DNA of 50,864 bases, taken from assembly GCA_945893045.1 (NCBI GenBank), contig CAMDEA010000038.1, positions 1 to 50,864 on the forward strand. Direction: 5' to 3'. Each line of letters begins with the position of its first letter. The first letter of the stretch is position 1. Below are positions 30,822-38,958 of the stretch, in pieces. The notes under the pieces are model-generated. The model worked only from the letters and a program-made list of their open reading frames with translations. It ran no database searches and was not told the DNA's origin. The DNA is from Planctomyces sp. SH-PL62. Its GTDB lineage: Bacteria; Planctomycetota; Planctomycetia; Planctomycetales; Planctomycetaceae. Position numbers and translations under genes: made by a program.

Positions 30822-31826
30822 ATGCCCGAACTTCGCAAGGATCCCATCACCGGCCGCTGGGTCATCATCGCTCCGGATCGAGCCAAACGGCCGAACGACT
30901 ACCAGTCGTCCCCGATCCCCTCCGCCGAGGAATTCTGCCCGTTCTGCGAGGGGAACGAATCGGCCTGCCCGAACGAAATCCGTTCGTACCGCAATCACGG
31001 ATCAGGATCGAACTCTCGCGGTTGGCGGGTCCGTTGCATTCCGAACAAATTTCCGGCACTGAAGATCGAGGGGCAACTCGAAAGCCGTGGCATCGGGATG
31101 TACGACGTCATTCAGGGTGTTGGAGCTCACGAAGTCATCATCGACTGCCCGCACCACGAAACGCGGTTTGCTCAGCTTCCGACCTCGAACATTCGCGAGG
31201 TGCTGTGGATGTACCACGATCGGTTGGTGGATCTCAAACACGATCCGCGTCTCGTTCATCCGATGGTCTTCAAGAACGAGGGAGCGGCGGCCGGGGCCTC
31301 GCTGGAGCACGCTCATTCGCAGTTGATCGTGACGCCTGTAGTGCCGATTCAGGTTGCGGAAGAGATGCGGGGAGCCAAGGACTTTTTCGGTTGGCGAGGC
31401 CGGTGCATCTTCTGCGACATGATCCGCCAGGAACTCGACGACCAGCATCGAATCGTGCTCGATTCCCCGAACTTCGTGGTATTCTGCCCGTTCGCCAGCC
31501 GGTTTCCGTTCGAGACCTGGATCCTTCCGAAGCGGCACTCCAGCCACTTTGAAACGGTTCAGGAAGCGGACGTGGACGAGCTGGCTCACGTCCTCAAGAC
31601 CACTCTTCAAAAGTTGGAAGTCGCGCTCGACAACCCGCCTTACAACTACATCCTGCACACCGCACCGTTTCACGCCGACAACTTCGATTTGAAGTCGTAC
31701 CACTGGCACCTCGAAATCATCCCGCGTCTGACCGGCGTGGCCGGCTTCGAGTGGGGCAGTGGCTTCTACATCAACTCGGTCCCGCCGGAAGAGGCGGGCG
31801 AGTTTCTGCGGGGAACAGAGATTTGA
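30822..31826 (+). CDS. galT: Galactose-1-phosphate uridylyltransferase (GalT)
   Basis: 334 aa from ATG 30822 ([18 protein letters not shown]), the family start; the open frame to 30792 is not needed. GalT exchanges UDP between glucose and galactose 1-phosphates (Leloir pathway) or, in related enzymes, other sugar phosphates. The zinc-binding CPFCEGN is near residue 38. The active-site nucleophile motif HxHxQ is present in [10 protein letters not shown], and a second CIFCDM occurs at about 193-198. The C-terminal half has the HIT-like fold with WHLEIIPRL. It precedes the GH57 enzyme on the same strand, 208 bases away across a heptamer repeat region, so the two may cooperate in alpha-glucan or sugar-phosphate metabolism (inference). 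Confidence 0.95.
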   Translation: MPELRKDPITGRWVIIAPDRAKRPNDYQSSPIPSAEEFCPFCEGNESACPNEIRSYRNHGSGSNSRGWRVRCIPNKFPALKIEGQLESRGIGMYDVIQGVGAHEVIIDCPHHETRFAQLPTSNIREVLWMYHDRLVDLKHDPRLVHPMVFKNEGAAAGASLEHAHSQLIVTPVVPIQVAEEMRGAKDFFGWRGRCIFCDMIRQELDDQHRIVLDSPNFVVFCPFASRFPFETWILPKRHSSHFETVQEADVDELAHVLKTTLQKLEVALDNPPYNYILHTAPFHADNFDLKSYHWHLEIIPRLTGVAGFEWGSGFYINSVPPEEAGEFLRGTEI

Positions 31827-31837
31827 GGAAAGAAGGG

Positions 31838-32004
31838 AATTGCAAATTGAAAGTTGCAAATTGCAAATTGCAAATTGGTCGGACAGGAACGATGTCCGCA
31901 AACAGTCGGCGTCAGACGAAAGCTCATTGGATGTTGTCCGTTAGCACCCCCTGCTACCTTGCCTTCAACTTGCAATTTGCAATTTGCAATTTGCGATTTG
32001 CAAT
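31838..32004. repeat. TTGCAAA heptamer array, inverted copies
   Basis: 31838-31878 carries several heptamers of the type TTGCAAA/AATTGCA in tandem, and 31966-32004 carries the reverse-complement array (TTGCAATTTGCAATTTGC and on). The two arrays could form a long stem around a loop of about 87 bases. The second array ends about 30 bases before the GH57 start. Confidence 0.8.
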
Positions 32005-32034
32005 GCCCCGCGCCCCGGAAGAAGGGATGCTTCC

Positions 32035-34257
32035 ATGACCAACCCGATTCGCCTCTCTCTCGTCTTCCACAATCATCAGCCGATCGGCAACTTCGAGGGG
32101 GTCTTCGAGGCCGCCTATCAAGATAGCTACGCGCCGTTTCTCGAAGTGTTGCGCGAGTATCCCGACATCAAAGTCGTGATCCACAATTCCGGCAGCTTGC
32201 TGGAATGGCTGGTGACCGCGCATCCGGAATACATCGACGGACTAAAAGAACTCGCTCAGCGCGGACAAATCGAAATCCTTGGCGGGCCTTTCTACGAGCC
32301 GATTCTGGCGTGTATCCCGCGCCGCGACCGAGTCGGCCAGATGAAACTGTATGCCGATTATCTCGAAACCTTGTTCGGTCAGCCGATCCGCGGCATGTGG
32401 GTGCCGGAGCGTGTCTGGGAACAGACCTTCGCCTCAGACATTGCGTCGGCAGGAATCGAGTTCACGGTGCTCGACGACACGCACTTCCGCAACGCGGGGC
32501 TGTCGCCAGAAAAACTCTTCGGGCATTACCTCACGGAAGACGAAGGCCAACTGCTGACGATCTTCCCGATCGCCGAGCGGCTGCGATACACGATCCCGTG
32601 GGAAGAGCCGCAGGCGAGCATCGACTTCCTGCGCGACCTCGCGGAGAAGAATCCGAATGCCATCGCCGTCTGCGGCGACGATGGAGAAAAATTCGGCGTC
32701 TGGCCCGGAACGCACGATCTCGTCTTCAATCGCGGTTGGCTGCGACGCTTCTTCGATACGCTGCGCGCCAATAGCGATTGGGTGCAGACGACGACGCTCA
32801 GCGAGTGCGTCGACAATGTGCCGCCCGTCGGTCGCTGCTTCCTGCCCGACAGCAGCTATCGCGAGATGACCGAATGGGTGCTGCCGCCCGAGCGTCAACT
32901 GTCGCTCGCCGCGCTCAACAAGAAGCACGCTAACAACGCCGAATGGCCGGAGATCAAGCAGTTCATTCGCGGCGGCTTCTGGCGCAACTTCCGCTCCAAG
33001 TACGTCGAGTCCAACGAAATGTACGCGCGAGCGTTGCAGGTCAGCAGCCGGCTCGAAGAGCTGACGCGGCTCGATTCGCGCAGCGAGCATCGCGACCGCT
33101 TGGCCGAAGCTCGTTCTGAGCTGTATCGCGGACAATGCAACTGCTCGTACTGGCACGGCTCGTTCGGCGGGCTGTACCTGCCGCACCTGCGGAACGCGGT
33201 CTATCAGCATCTCATCGCCGCCGACAACATTCTTGAAGAACTCGCTGGCCAACTTGGCTCGGCCAATCACAACGGCAGCGGCTCGTGGGTGCGGATCGAC
33301 TCGGACGATTTCGATTTCGACGCTCACAAAGAAATCCGTTTGACCAGCGATCGCCTTGTCGCGTTCCTGGCACCTGCTCGCGGCGGGCACTTGTACGAAC
33401 TCGACCTGCGCAGCATCCGCCACAACTTGCTGGCGACGCTCGACCGCCGGATCGAGCCGTATCACGAGAAGATCAAACAAGCCGCCCTCGACAAGTCGCT
33501 GCAATCGGGCAGCGGTGGAGTCGATCCCACTGGCGGAGTGAAGTTCAAACAACCGAACCTCGATCAAAAGCTGATCTACGACACAACACCGCGCAAGAGC
33601 CTCGTCGATCACTTCCTCGCCGACGGCACAACGCTCGACGACTTCCAACGCGGTCACGGTGAGATCGGCGATTTCGCGACCGGTAAGTTTCATTCGTTGC
33701 TGCGCCGTTCTCCCGAACGAGTCGAAGCGGTTCTCACCCGCGTCGGCCACGTCGGCCGGCACGAGATCAAGATGACCAAGCGGATCGCCCTCAACGCGGG
33801 CGGCGGGACGTCTCTCGAAATTCTGTACGTCCTCGAAAACCTCCCGCCCAACGTGCCGTTCAACTTCGCCGTCGAACTGAACTTCGCCGGAATGGCCGCT
33901 GAAGCCCATGACCGCTACTTCTACGACGCCTCCGGCCGCCGGCTCGGACAACTGCAATCGGTGCTCGATCTTCCTGAGTCCAATCGTCTCGGCCTCGTTG
34001 ACGAATGGCTCGGCCTCGATGCCGCAGTCGAACTCTCCGAACCGGCCGCGATCTGGACTTTCCCAATTCAAACGGTGAGCAACTCCGAAGGGGGCTTCGA
34101 GACCGTCCATCAAAGCTCCGCAGTCGTCCCGCACTGGCAAGTCCGCGCCGGCAAAGACGGAACGTGGGGCGTCGAGATCACGCTGTCGCTCGATACGTCG
34201 GCCGCTCAAGCACGCGTGCTCTCTCAAGCGAAGTCCGCTGTGACGATCACCGCTTGA
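32035..34257 (+). CDS. Glycoside hydrolase family 57 enzyme (alpha-amylase / 4-alpha-glucanotransferase type)
   Basis: 740 aa from ATG 32035, which has AAGGGA upstream; the frame is open to 31984 inside the repeat. GH57 enzymes cleave or transfer alpha-1,4-glucans. Conserved region 1 is FHNHQPIGNF near the N-terminus. The nucleophile region reads GMWVPERVWEQ (Glu), and the acid region reads AVCGDDGEKFGVWPGT (Asp). After the barrel come the C-terminal beta-sandwich regions typical of the amylase/glucanotransferase subgroup (DUF1925/DUF1926-like, about 290-735). No signal peptide, so it acts in the cytoplasm, probably on storage glucan or maltodextrin. It may work with GalT. Confidence 0.95.
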   Translation: MTNPIRLSLVFHNHQPIGNFEGVFEAAYQDSYAPFLEVLREYPDIKVVIHNSGSLLEWLVTAHPEYIDGLKELAQRGQIEILGGPFYEPILACIPRRDRVGQMKLYADYLETLFGQPIRGMWVPERVWEQTFASDIASAGIEFTVLDDTHFRNAGLSPEKLFGHYLTEDEGQLLTIFPIAERLRYTIPWEEPQASIDFLRDLAEKNPNAIAVCGDDGEKFGVWPGTHDLVFNRGWLRRFFDTLRANSDWVQTTTLSECVDNVPPVGRCFLPDSSYREMTEWVLPPERQLSLAALNKKHANNAEWPEIKQFIRGGFWRNFRSKYVESNEMYARALQVSSRLEELTRLDSRSEHRDRLAEARSELYRGQCNCSYWHGSFGGLYLPHLRNAVYQHLIAADNILEELAGQLGSANHNGSGSWVRIDSDDFDFDAHKEIRLTSDRLVAFLAPARGGHLYELDLRSIRHNLLATLDRRIEPYHEKIKQAALDKSLQSGSGGVDPTGGVKFKQPNLDQKLIYDTTPRKSLVDHFLADGTTLDDFQRGHGEIGDFATGKFHSLLRRSPERVEAVLTRVGHVGRHEIKMTKRIALNAGGGTSLEILYVLENLPPNVPFNFAVELNFAGMAAEAHDRYFYDASGRRLGQLQSVLDLPESNRLGLVDEWLGLDAAVELSEPAAIWTFPIQTVSNSEGGFETVHQSSAVVPHWQVRAGKDGTWGVEITLSLDTSAAQARVLSQAKSAVTITA

Positions 34258-34286
34258 GGCATTTCGCCGAACCGTGCTACAAGCCC

Positions 34287-34343
34287 GTGGGGCAGGTTTT
34301 CGACCTGCCAGTGGGTTCCGGGCAGGTTGAAAACCTGCCCCAC
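34287..34343. repeat. REP-like inverted doublet, GTGGGGCAGGTTTTC family
   Basis: GTGGGGCAGGTTTTCGACCT then GCC is matched by a reverse-complement arm ending AAAACCTGCCCCAC with one mismatch (TTCG vs TTCA), with an 11-base spacer. It is the second copy of the doublet at 22036-22087. It ends 17 bases before the DUF1573 start. Confidence 0.85.
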
Positions 34344-34359
34344 GTTGGAGGCTTCACGC

Positions 34360-35166
34360 ATGGATGCGTCAGATCGACAGGGACGTTGGTGGCCGCGAGC
34401 GTTGTGGGCCGCCGCATTGTTGCCGTTTGCGTTGTCGCTGGCTGTTCATGCCAGTGGCGTGAAGGCTCGGCCGGTTGCGGCCGACACGTCGCGAGAATGT
34501 CTCGCGTTCGAGCAATACCTCGTGAACCTCGGCGCGCCGCCGCCTCGGTCGGAGTATCTCGCGCGGTATGCCTTCCGAAATGTCGGCTCGCGACCGCTGA
34601 AGATTTTGGAACTCAAGCCAAGTTGCGGATGTTTGAACCCGCGTCTCGAACGCAAAGAGTTTGCTCCCGGCGAGGGAGGTGAGTTCTTCCTGCGAGTCCG
34701 TGCGGCCAACGAGAAACCCGGCCCGCACGAATACACCTGCCAAGTTCTCTACGACGACGGCCAGCCGCGCGAAGCGGAAGTGCGGTTCAAAATCTCGCTC
34801 CCCGAAGAGCGAGTCGAAATCCGGCCCCGATCATTGATCGTCTACCAATTCGGCAAAGATCCGACGAAGCGCGAGATCACGATCACCGACTTCCGCGCCG
34901 CGCCGGACGATCGGCCCCTCGCTCGCCTCGAAGTTCTGGAAGTGGTCTGCACGCTGAAGTGGGTCGAGGTCGCGATTGGCGAGGCTCAAGTCGATGAGAT
35001 CGGTCAGCGTCAGCAAAAGATCGCGGTGACGATCACCGATGTGCCACCAGGCAAGCACGACGGCACGATCATTGTCCGCACGAACATCCCGGAATACGCC
35101 GAGTTGCGGGTGCCGCTGCGAGTTGATGGCTTGTCGCCCAACGACGACCATCCCCAGCGTAAGTAG
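34360..35166 (+). CDS. DUF1573 domain protein, exported or membrane-anchored
   Basis: 268 aa from ATG 34360, with GGAGG eight bases upstream. An N-terminal hydrophobic stretch (about 13-29, ALWAAALLPFALSLAVHASG) acts as a signal or anchor. Two beta-sandwich units follow. The first shows the DUF1573 pattern: FRNVGSRPLKILELKPSCGC with the paired cysteines, then FAPGEGGEFFLRV. The second repeats it with PPGKHDGTIIVRTN. DUF1573 domains are Ig-like and probably bind other exported proteins; planctomycetes have many of them. The TAG stop (35164-35166) is the TAG of the GTAG that opens the following repeat. Confidence 0.88.
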   Translation: MDASDRQGRWWPRALWAAALLPFALSLAVHASGVKARPVAADTSRECLAFEQYLVNLGAPPPRSEYLARYAFRNVGSRPLKILELKPSCGCLNPRLERKEFAPGEGGEFFLRVRAANEKPGPHEYTCQVLYDDGQPREAEVRFKISLPEERVEIRPRSLIVYQFGKDPTKREITITDFRAAPDDRPLARLEVLEVVCTLKWVEVAIGEAQVDEIGQRQQKIAVTITDVPPGKHDGTIIVRTNIPEYAELRVPLRVDGLSPNDDHPQRK

Positions 35167-35225
35167 CCGCACTCGCCAGAGTGCGGGAATCGCGCGAACA
35201 ACCCCGCGTTCTGGCGAACGCGGCG
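35163..35225. repeat. REP-like doublet, chimeric GTAGCCGCACTCGCC / CGTTCGCC arms
   Basis: GTAGCCGCACTCGCCAGAGT then GCGGG is followed by an inverted arm with a related but different hairpin (CCCGCGTTCTGGCGAACGCGG). The reverse complement of the locus at 43322-43392 has the same two arms in the same order. GTAG here supplies the DUF1573 stop codon. Confidence 0.85.
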
Positions 35226-35244
35226 ACGTTGAAGAGTTCTCACC

Positions 35245-35871
35245 TTGATCACCCGCATCACCGGCCGATTGGTCCATCTCACCGGCAGCGAAGCGACGCT
35301 GTCGGTCGGAGCGTTTCATTACGAAGTCTTCGTCCCGGAGTTCGTGCGGCGACAGCTTCAAGGGAGCCTCGATCAAGAGGTCAGTCTGCGGACCATCGAA
35401 TACCTCGAAGGCAATCCGCAAAAAGGCGGCCGCTTGACGCCGCGGCTGATTGGTTTTCTCAACGATGCGGAGAAAGAATTCTTCGAGAGCATCTGCTCGG
35501 TGGACGGCGTCGGCGTGAAGACCGCGTTGCGAGCAATGGTTCGCCCCGTGCGCGAAGTCGCCGTCGCGATCGAAGAGCAAAACGTCAAAGAACTGACCGC
35601 GCTTCCCGGCATCGGCCCGGCGACTGCCGAGCGAATCGTCGCCAAGCTGCGACGCAAGATGGCGAAGTTCGCGCTGATGGTCGCTCGCGATCTGCCGCCG
35701 GAACTCGCGGGTCAGCAGTCGGTCGTGCATGAGGCGTTTGAGGCTCTTGTCAGCCTCGGCCATTCCGCACCGGATGCGCGGCAGAAGATCGACACGATTC
35801 TCGAATCCGGCAAGAAATTCAAATCGGTCGAAGACTTATTGACCGAGCTGTATCAGAAGGAACGGCGATAA
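35245..35871 (+). CDS. ruvA: Holliday junction branch migration protein RuvA
   Basis: 208 aa from a TTG start ([20 protein letters not shown] after initiation), which matches the RuvA N-terminus exactly; the usual family length is about 200. RuvA binds four-way DNA junctions as a tetramer and loads the RuvB helicase. Visible features are the OB-fold N-terminal region (about 1-62), then helix-hairpin-helix motifs including [20 protein letters not shown] near residues 113-135, and a C-terminal UBA-like domain (about 160-208, the RuvB contact). The upstream gap is a repeat doublet. ruvB and ruvC are not in the window. Confidence 0.96.
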   Translation: MITRITGRLVHLTGSEATLSVGAFHYEVFVPEFVRRQLQGSLDQEVSLRTIEYLEGNPQKGGRLTPRLIGFLNDAEKEFFESICSVDGVGVKTALRAMVRPVREVAVAIEEQNVKELTALPGIGPATAERIVAKLRRKMAKFALMVARDLPPELAGQQSVVHEAFEALVSLGHSAPDARQKIDTILESGKKFKSVEDLLTELYQKERR

Positions 35872-35943
35872 CGGTCATTAAGAGTCGCACGCTTGCTGGG
35901 AAAAGACATTTGAGCGGAGCTGGCCGAAACGGACTGAATCCTC

Positions 35944-36462
35944 ATGATTGACGAGTTGATCGACAAGTTGACGGAGTCGATTGAAGACGCGCGATCCGGT
36001 CGATCGTTCCCAACAGAAATCCAGCCAGCGACTCGCGACGACGTGAGTCGTTTGGCCGATGACGGTTGGCGGTTTGATTGGAGCCTGCAACTTTCGATGG
36101 GCGAAGTTTACAAGCTGACCGTGCCAAATTTGGGTCGATTGGTACACGGCTTGATTTCGCTGTCTCGCGATGATGGATTCGTCCAAGTCAATTTGATTGA
36201 AAGCCACCCGGAGAACGTCGGCCGGAACAAGAAATATGTGGGAGTCGCTGGGAACTTGTTTGCCTACGCGACGAAGGTCGCGTTCGAATTGGGCTTCAAT
36301 GGCTTCATCGCGTTCGAGGCCAAGTCGGAGTTGATTTCGCACTACGAAGAGAGCTTGGGTGCTCGTAGAATCGGCGGCAGTCAGCGAATGTACTTGGATG
36401 AAGAGGCCGCGACGAAGTTGGTCGCCAGATACTTTGGAGCAAATCATGGCCATCGTGCGTGA
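35944..36462 (+). CDS. GNAT-like acetyltransferase-type protein
   Basis: 172 aa. The central and C-terminal part has a GNAT-like layout: a beta region (GFVQVNLIESHP), then VGVAGNLFAYATKVAFELGF (the A-motif position, but with an atypical acetyl-CoA loop), FIAFEAKSELISHYEESLGA, and a final strand QRMYLDE. GNAT proteins transfer acetyl groups from acetyl-CoA to amines on small molecules, proteins or tRNA. The first 60 residues are not assigned. No strong ribosome-binding site precedes the ATG. The gene overlaps the next small frame by 17 bases. I regard the family call as tentative. Confidence 0.6.
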   Translation: MIDELIDKLTESIEDARSGRSFPTEIQPATRDDVSRLADDGWRFDWSLQLSMGEVYKLTVPNLGRLVHGLISLSRDDGFVQVNLIESHPENVGRNKKYVGVAGNLFAYATKVAFELGFNGFIAFEAKSELISHYEESLGARRIGGSQRMYLDEEAATKLVARYFGANHGHRA

Positions 36463-36655
36463 ACCTGAGGGGGTGGATTTCGTCGTCTCCAGCGGCCGTT
36501 GGTCCCCGGAAGTCGCGGCCGAAGTCGCCGAATTCCTTCGCCAAATTCGACAGCAACCCCAATCATCACCCGCTCCGGTCGCTCGCGTGAAAACTGATTT
36601 CGATCACTCGAACGCACCGCCGTCGAAACCGGGCTCCATTTCCGCCTCAACCTGA
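36446..36655 (+). CDS. Small hypothetical protein overlapping the GNAT-like gene
   Basis: 69 aa; the ATG lies within the last 17 bases of the GNAT-like gene. A conserved-looking helical segment (SPEVAAEVAEFLRQIRQ, about 20-36) is followed by a low-complexity end, which is read out of frame across the trpB remnant. No signal or membrane segment. It may be a partner of the upstream gene by translational coupling. The last 20 residues are probably not ancestral. Confidence 0.5.
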   Translation: MAIVREPEGVDFVVSSGRWSPEVAAEVAEFLRQIRQQPQSSPAPVARVKTDFDHSNAPPSKPGSISAST

Positions 36656-36723
36656 TCTGTCTCTCCGGCCGAGGCGACGAAGACGTCTATGAAGTCGTTC
36701 GGCTGGTGGGCAAAGAAATCTGA
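36607..36723 (+). pseudogene. Remnant of a tryptophan synthase beta (TrpB) C-terminus
   Basis: This frame reads 38 residues, LERTAVETGLHFRLNLICLS then GRGDEDVYEVVRLVGKEI, before TGA. The SGRGDxD motif preceded by hydrophobic strand residues is the C-terminal signature of TrpB. The frame is closed upstream by a stop at 36595-36597, and no other trpB sequence is seen. It is best explained as a degraded 3' fragment. It overlaps the end of the small frame at 36446-36655 in another frame. Confidence 0.55.
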
Positions 36724-36733
36724 CGGAACGAAC

Positions 36734-37267
36734 TCAGGTCGTTATTTCGCCCTCAATTGAACCGAGCGCTGCGGACAGTTGGTTCAACCGCAGTGCGATT
36801 CGGTCGCGGCGTGACACATAGGCGTTTTCTCCTCGGAGAAAGGCTCGTTTGAGGCCGATGCCGGAGACCGTCATGAAGACGCCAACTCCGGCGATTCCGA
36901 GTGCGGTGACCACGCCTCCCCAACCCGATTGGCCCACGAGGGTGGCGACAGCAACAATCAGTCCAGCGATCGCGATCATTGCTCCGCAAAACATCATCAA
37001 GAAAGGATCGGCGTCTAATTTGGAGCCAACCTTGGTCCAATCGCTGTCAAGCAATTCCAATTCGCGGCGCAGGTTCATCTGCTCAAGTTGTTGCTCAATC
37101 CGCTCGGTTCGTTGATCGATCTGTGCGATCTGAGTGGCGTACACGACGGACTCCGTTTGTTTGATCTCCAGACAGACGCCGCAATGCCGGCAGGTCACGA
37201 AGCGGACCTCGTGCGGCACCTGCAACGGTGCTCCGCATTTCACGCAAACGATCGCGTTGAGTTCCAT
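36734..37267 (-). CDS. Zinc-ribbon membrane protein
   Basis: 177 aa from ATG 37267, which has GGAG eight bases upstream; the frame is open to 37438. An N-terminal zinc ribbon uses CVKCGAP and CRHCGVCLEI (Cys pairs near 10/13 and 28/31). A heptad-rich coiled-coil segment follows (about 40-75, QIDQRTERIEQQLEQMNL), then two transmembrane helices (about 88-110 and 116-140), and a short charged cytoplasmic tail. I do not recognise a named family; zinc-ribbon plus two-helix membrane proteins are common in planctomycetes. It lies next to the FixJ-type regulator on the same strand, separated by a repeat doublet. Confidence 0.8.
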   Translation of the reverse strand: MELNAIVCVKCGAPLQVPHEVRFVTCRHCGVCLEIKQTESVVYATQIAQIDQRTERIEQQLEQMNLRRELELLDSDWTKVGSKLDADPFLMMFCGAMIAIAGLIVAVATLVGQSGWGGVVTALGIAGVGVFMTVSGIGLKRAFLRGENAYVSRRDRIALRLNQLSAALGSIEGEITT

Positions 37268-37279
37268 AACCGAGACTCC

Positions 37280-37428
37280 GTAGGTGGCACAGCTTGCTTC
37301 AAGCAGTGTGCGCAGCATCGGAAATCCAAAGGTGACGATCAATGGCCAACCGACGCTCTTTTTGAACGGAGCGTCAACTCCATGTTTCCAATGCCTTCGG
37401 CACACAGCTTGAAGCAAGCTGTGCCACC
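37280..37428. repeat. REP-like pair, GTAGGTGGCACAGCTTGC family, 90-base spacer
   Basis: GTAGGTGGCACAGCTTGCTT then CAAGCAGTGTGC (37280-37311) corresponds to the reverse complement of 37400-37428 with one change. Each arm has a hairpin (CAAGC/GCTTG around CTT). The spacer is longer than in other doublets and carries no recognised gene. Confidence 0.8.
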
Positions 37429-37456
37429 CCATTTTCATCGGGCATGGAATCCGAAG

Positions 37457-38062
37457 TCACTCCACCTCGACCACCATCCGCACAAGCTCGGCCAGCGAGT
37501 CGGCTTTCATCTTTTCCAGGACTTTGTGGCGGCGGGTCTCGACGGTGCGCAGGCTGATGAGCAGTTCGTTGGCGATCACTTTGTTGAGCTTGCCGGCGAC
37601 CATGCGTTGCATGACTTCGTACTCTTCTGGAGTCAACGTGGCCAAGTGGCGTTTGATTTCTTGCTGGACCGTTCGTTTGGCTCGTTGAGAAGCGTCGCGT
37701 CCCAAAGCCTTGTGGATCGCCTGCACGAGTTGATCGTTGCGGCAGGGCTTTTCGAGCAGAGTGACGGCTCCGGCTTCCATTGCTCGGACAGCGGCCGGGA
37801 CATCGGCATAGGCGGAAATCAGAATTGCCGGCAGCGGTGCGGCGCTCTTTTGCAGAGTTTCGAGCAAGTCCAAACCGCTCATCCCCAACATGCGCAAGTC
37901 GGTCACCAGGCAGCCGGGCTTGTCCGCCTTGTACTCTTGCAGAAACGCTTCGGCGGACGGAAACGTCTGCACGCGCAGGCCAGCGGAGTTCACCAGCGCG
38001 CTGACCGAATCTCGGACTGCGGGATCGTCATCGACAACGTAAACGGTCGCTTCTTGGCTCAT
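37457..38062 (-). CDS. FixJ-family response regulator (receiver plus LuxR-type HTH)
   Basis: 201 aa. The N-terminal receiver (about 5-120) has the acidic pair VVDDDPAVR, the phosphoacceptor Asp in LVTDLRMLGMSG (about residue 56), and LLEKPC with the conserved Lys. The C-terminal LuxR/GerE-type HTH (about 138-200) shows LTPEEYEVMQRMVAGKLNKVIANEL and SLRTVETRRHKV. FixJ/NarL-type regulators bind promoter DNA after phosphorylation. No histidine kinase is adjacent; the orphan kinases and Hpt at 1312-16434 are possible but untested partners. No clear ribosome-binding site precedes the ATG. Confidence 0.95.
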   Translation of the reverse strand: MSQEATVYVVDDDPAVRDSVSALVNSAGLRVQTFPSAEAFLQEYKADKPGCLVTDLRMLGMSGLDLLETLQKSAAPLPAILISAYADVPAAVRAMEAGAVTLLEKPCRNDQLVQAIHKALGRDASQRAKRTVQQEIKRHLATLTPEEYEVMQRMVAGKLNKVIANELLISLRTVETRRHKVLEKMKADSLAELVRMVVEVE

Positions 38063-38102
38063 TGGATTTTGTGAGTCTACGAGGTGAGAGAGTTAGAAAA
38101 CC

Positions 38103-38163
38103 GTAGCCTGACTCTCCGAGTAGGGACTGCTTGCGAAATCCCCGACTCGGAGAGTCAGGCTAC
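38103..38163. repeat. REP-like inverted doublet, GTAGCCTGACTCTCC family
   Basis: It begins GTAGCCTGACTCTCCGAGTA and ends with the reverse-complement arm CCGACTCGGAGAGTCAGGCT then AC, i.e. GTAG at one edge and CTAC at the other. Each arm has a GACTC/GAGTC hairpin. It lies between the NUDIX and FixJ-type genes. Confidence 0.85.
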
Positions 38164-38188
38164 GACGAGAACGAAATCACTGTAATCG

Positions 38189-38752
38189 TCACTCCCCGCC
38201 CTTGTCACCCAACGAGCGAGAATTGTGCTCGATCCAAAACAGGCCCACATAAACCTTCGGATCAATCGCCCAACCCCTGCGGCGACGCTCCTCCAACCAC
38301 TCCGGCATCTCGGCCAGCGGGACTTCGTGAACGAGGATATCTTCGGAAGCGTCGCCGCCCCCAGCGCCGGTCTTGGTGAGGCCGGACATCAGGAAGAACG
38401 AGATCATTTCGTCGGTCAGTCCGGCGGAACTTGGACCTTCGGTGAGCAGCCGCACGACTTGTGCCTCGTAGCCGGTCTCTTCCAGGAGTTCTCGTCTTGC
38501 GGCCGTGATCAATGATTCGGATTCCTCGCCCGCGATGTCTCCCGACAGACCCGCCGGCAGTTCGATCACTTGCATGCCAAGCGGTGGGCGGGTTTGTTCG
38601 ACCAACACCATCTTGGCGTCGTCCGTCACGGCGACGAGCCCCACCACGCCCGTTGCGCCGTGACGAGTTGCGAACTCCCAACGCCCGCGTCGCACCAAGG
38701 ACAAATGGCGGCCGGCGTGCAGGGTTTCCAAACTGGTGGAGCTGAGTTCCAT
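38189..38752 (-). CDS. NUDIX hydrolase (ADP-ribose pyrophosphatase-like)
   Basis: 187 aa from ATG 38752; an open frame to 38794 (GTG) crosses a repeat and is not preferred. The NUDIX box, G-x5-E-x7-RE-x2-EE-x-G, is present as GEESESLITAARRELLEETG, coordinating Mg2+ for hydrolysis of a nucleoside diphosphate linkage. The upstream VVGLVAVTDDAKMVLVEQTR and downstream arrangement resemble ADP-ribose pyrophosphatases, but the substrate is not certain. The end of the protein carries a charged low-complexity tail. It is flanked by inverted repeats on both sides. Confidence 0.9.
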   Translation of the reverse strand: MELSSTSLETLHAGRHLSLVRRGRWEFATRHGATGVVGLVAVTDDAKMVLVEQTRPPLGMQVIELPAGLSGDIAGEESESLITAARRELLEETGYEAQVVRLLTEGPSSAGLTDEMISFFLMSGLTKTGAGGGDASEDILVHEVPLAEMPEWLEERRRRGWAIDPKVYVGLFWIEHNSRSLGDKGGE

Positions 38753-38794
38753 CTTGAAGAGGCCAATTCGATGGTCGAGTTGAAAGAAGGTCAC

Positions 38795-38889
38795 TAACCC
38801 GATGCGTCAGCGAGGGCGGACGCTCCAATGGACAAGGATTCTCAGTCCGATGTCTTTGAAGCGTTCGCCCTCGCTGACGCTTCGGGTTA
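38795..38889. repeat. REP-like inverted pair, TAACCCGAAGCGTCAGCG family
   Basis: TAACCCGATGCGTCAGCGAG then GGCGGACGC (38795-38823) pairs with the reverse complement of 38861-38889, with two differences. The spacer is 37 bases. It lies between the divergent NUDIX and NtrC-type genes, so it may overlap their promoters. Confidence 0.8.
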
Positions 38890-38958
38890 CTTTCGGCCGC
38901 ACGTCGCGAGGCGTCGGTTCGTCTTGTAGACTGCCGCCCGAATTCCCGCGAGGCGAAC

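Noticed and set aside
32434..34227. 597-aa minus-strand frame opposite GH57
   Set aside because: No family resemblance. GH57 catalytic motifs on the plus strand are clear, so this is an antisense shadow.
37268..37438. Extended N-terminus for the zinc-ribbon protein (to 37438)
   Set aside because: The extra 57 residues are read through a repeat pair; the ATG at 37267 has a good ribosome-binding site directly before the first zinc cysteine region.
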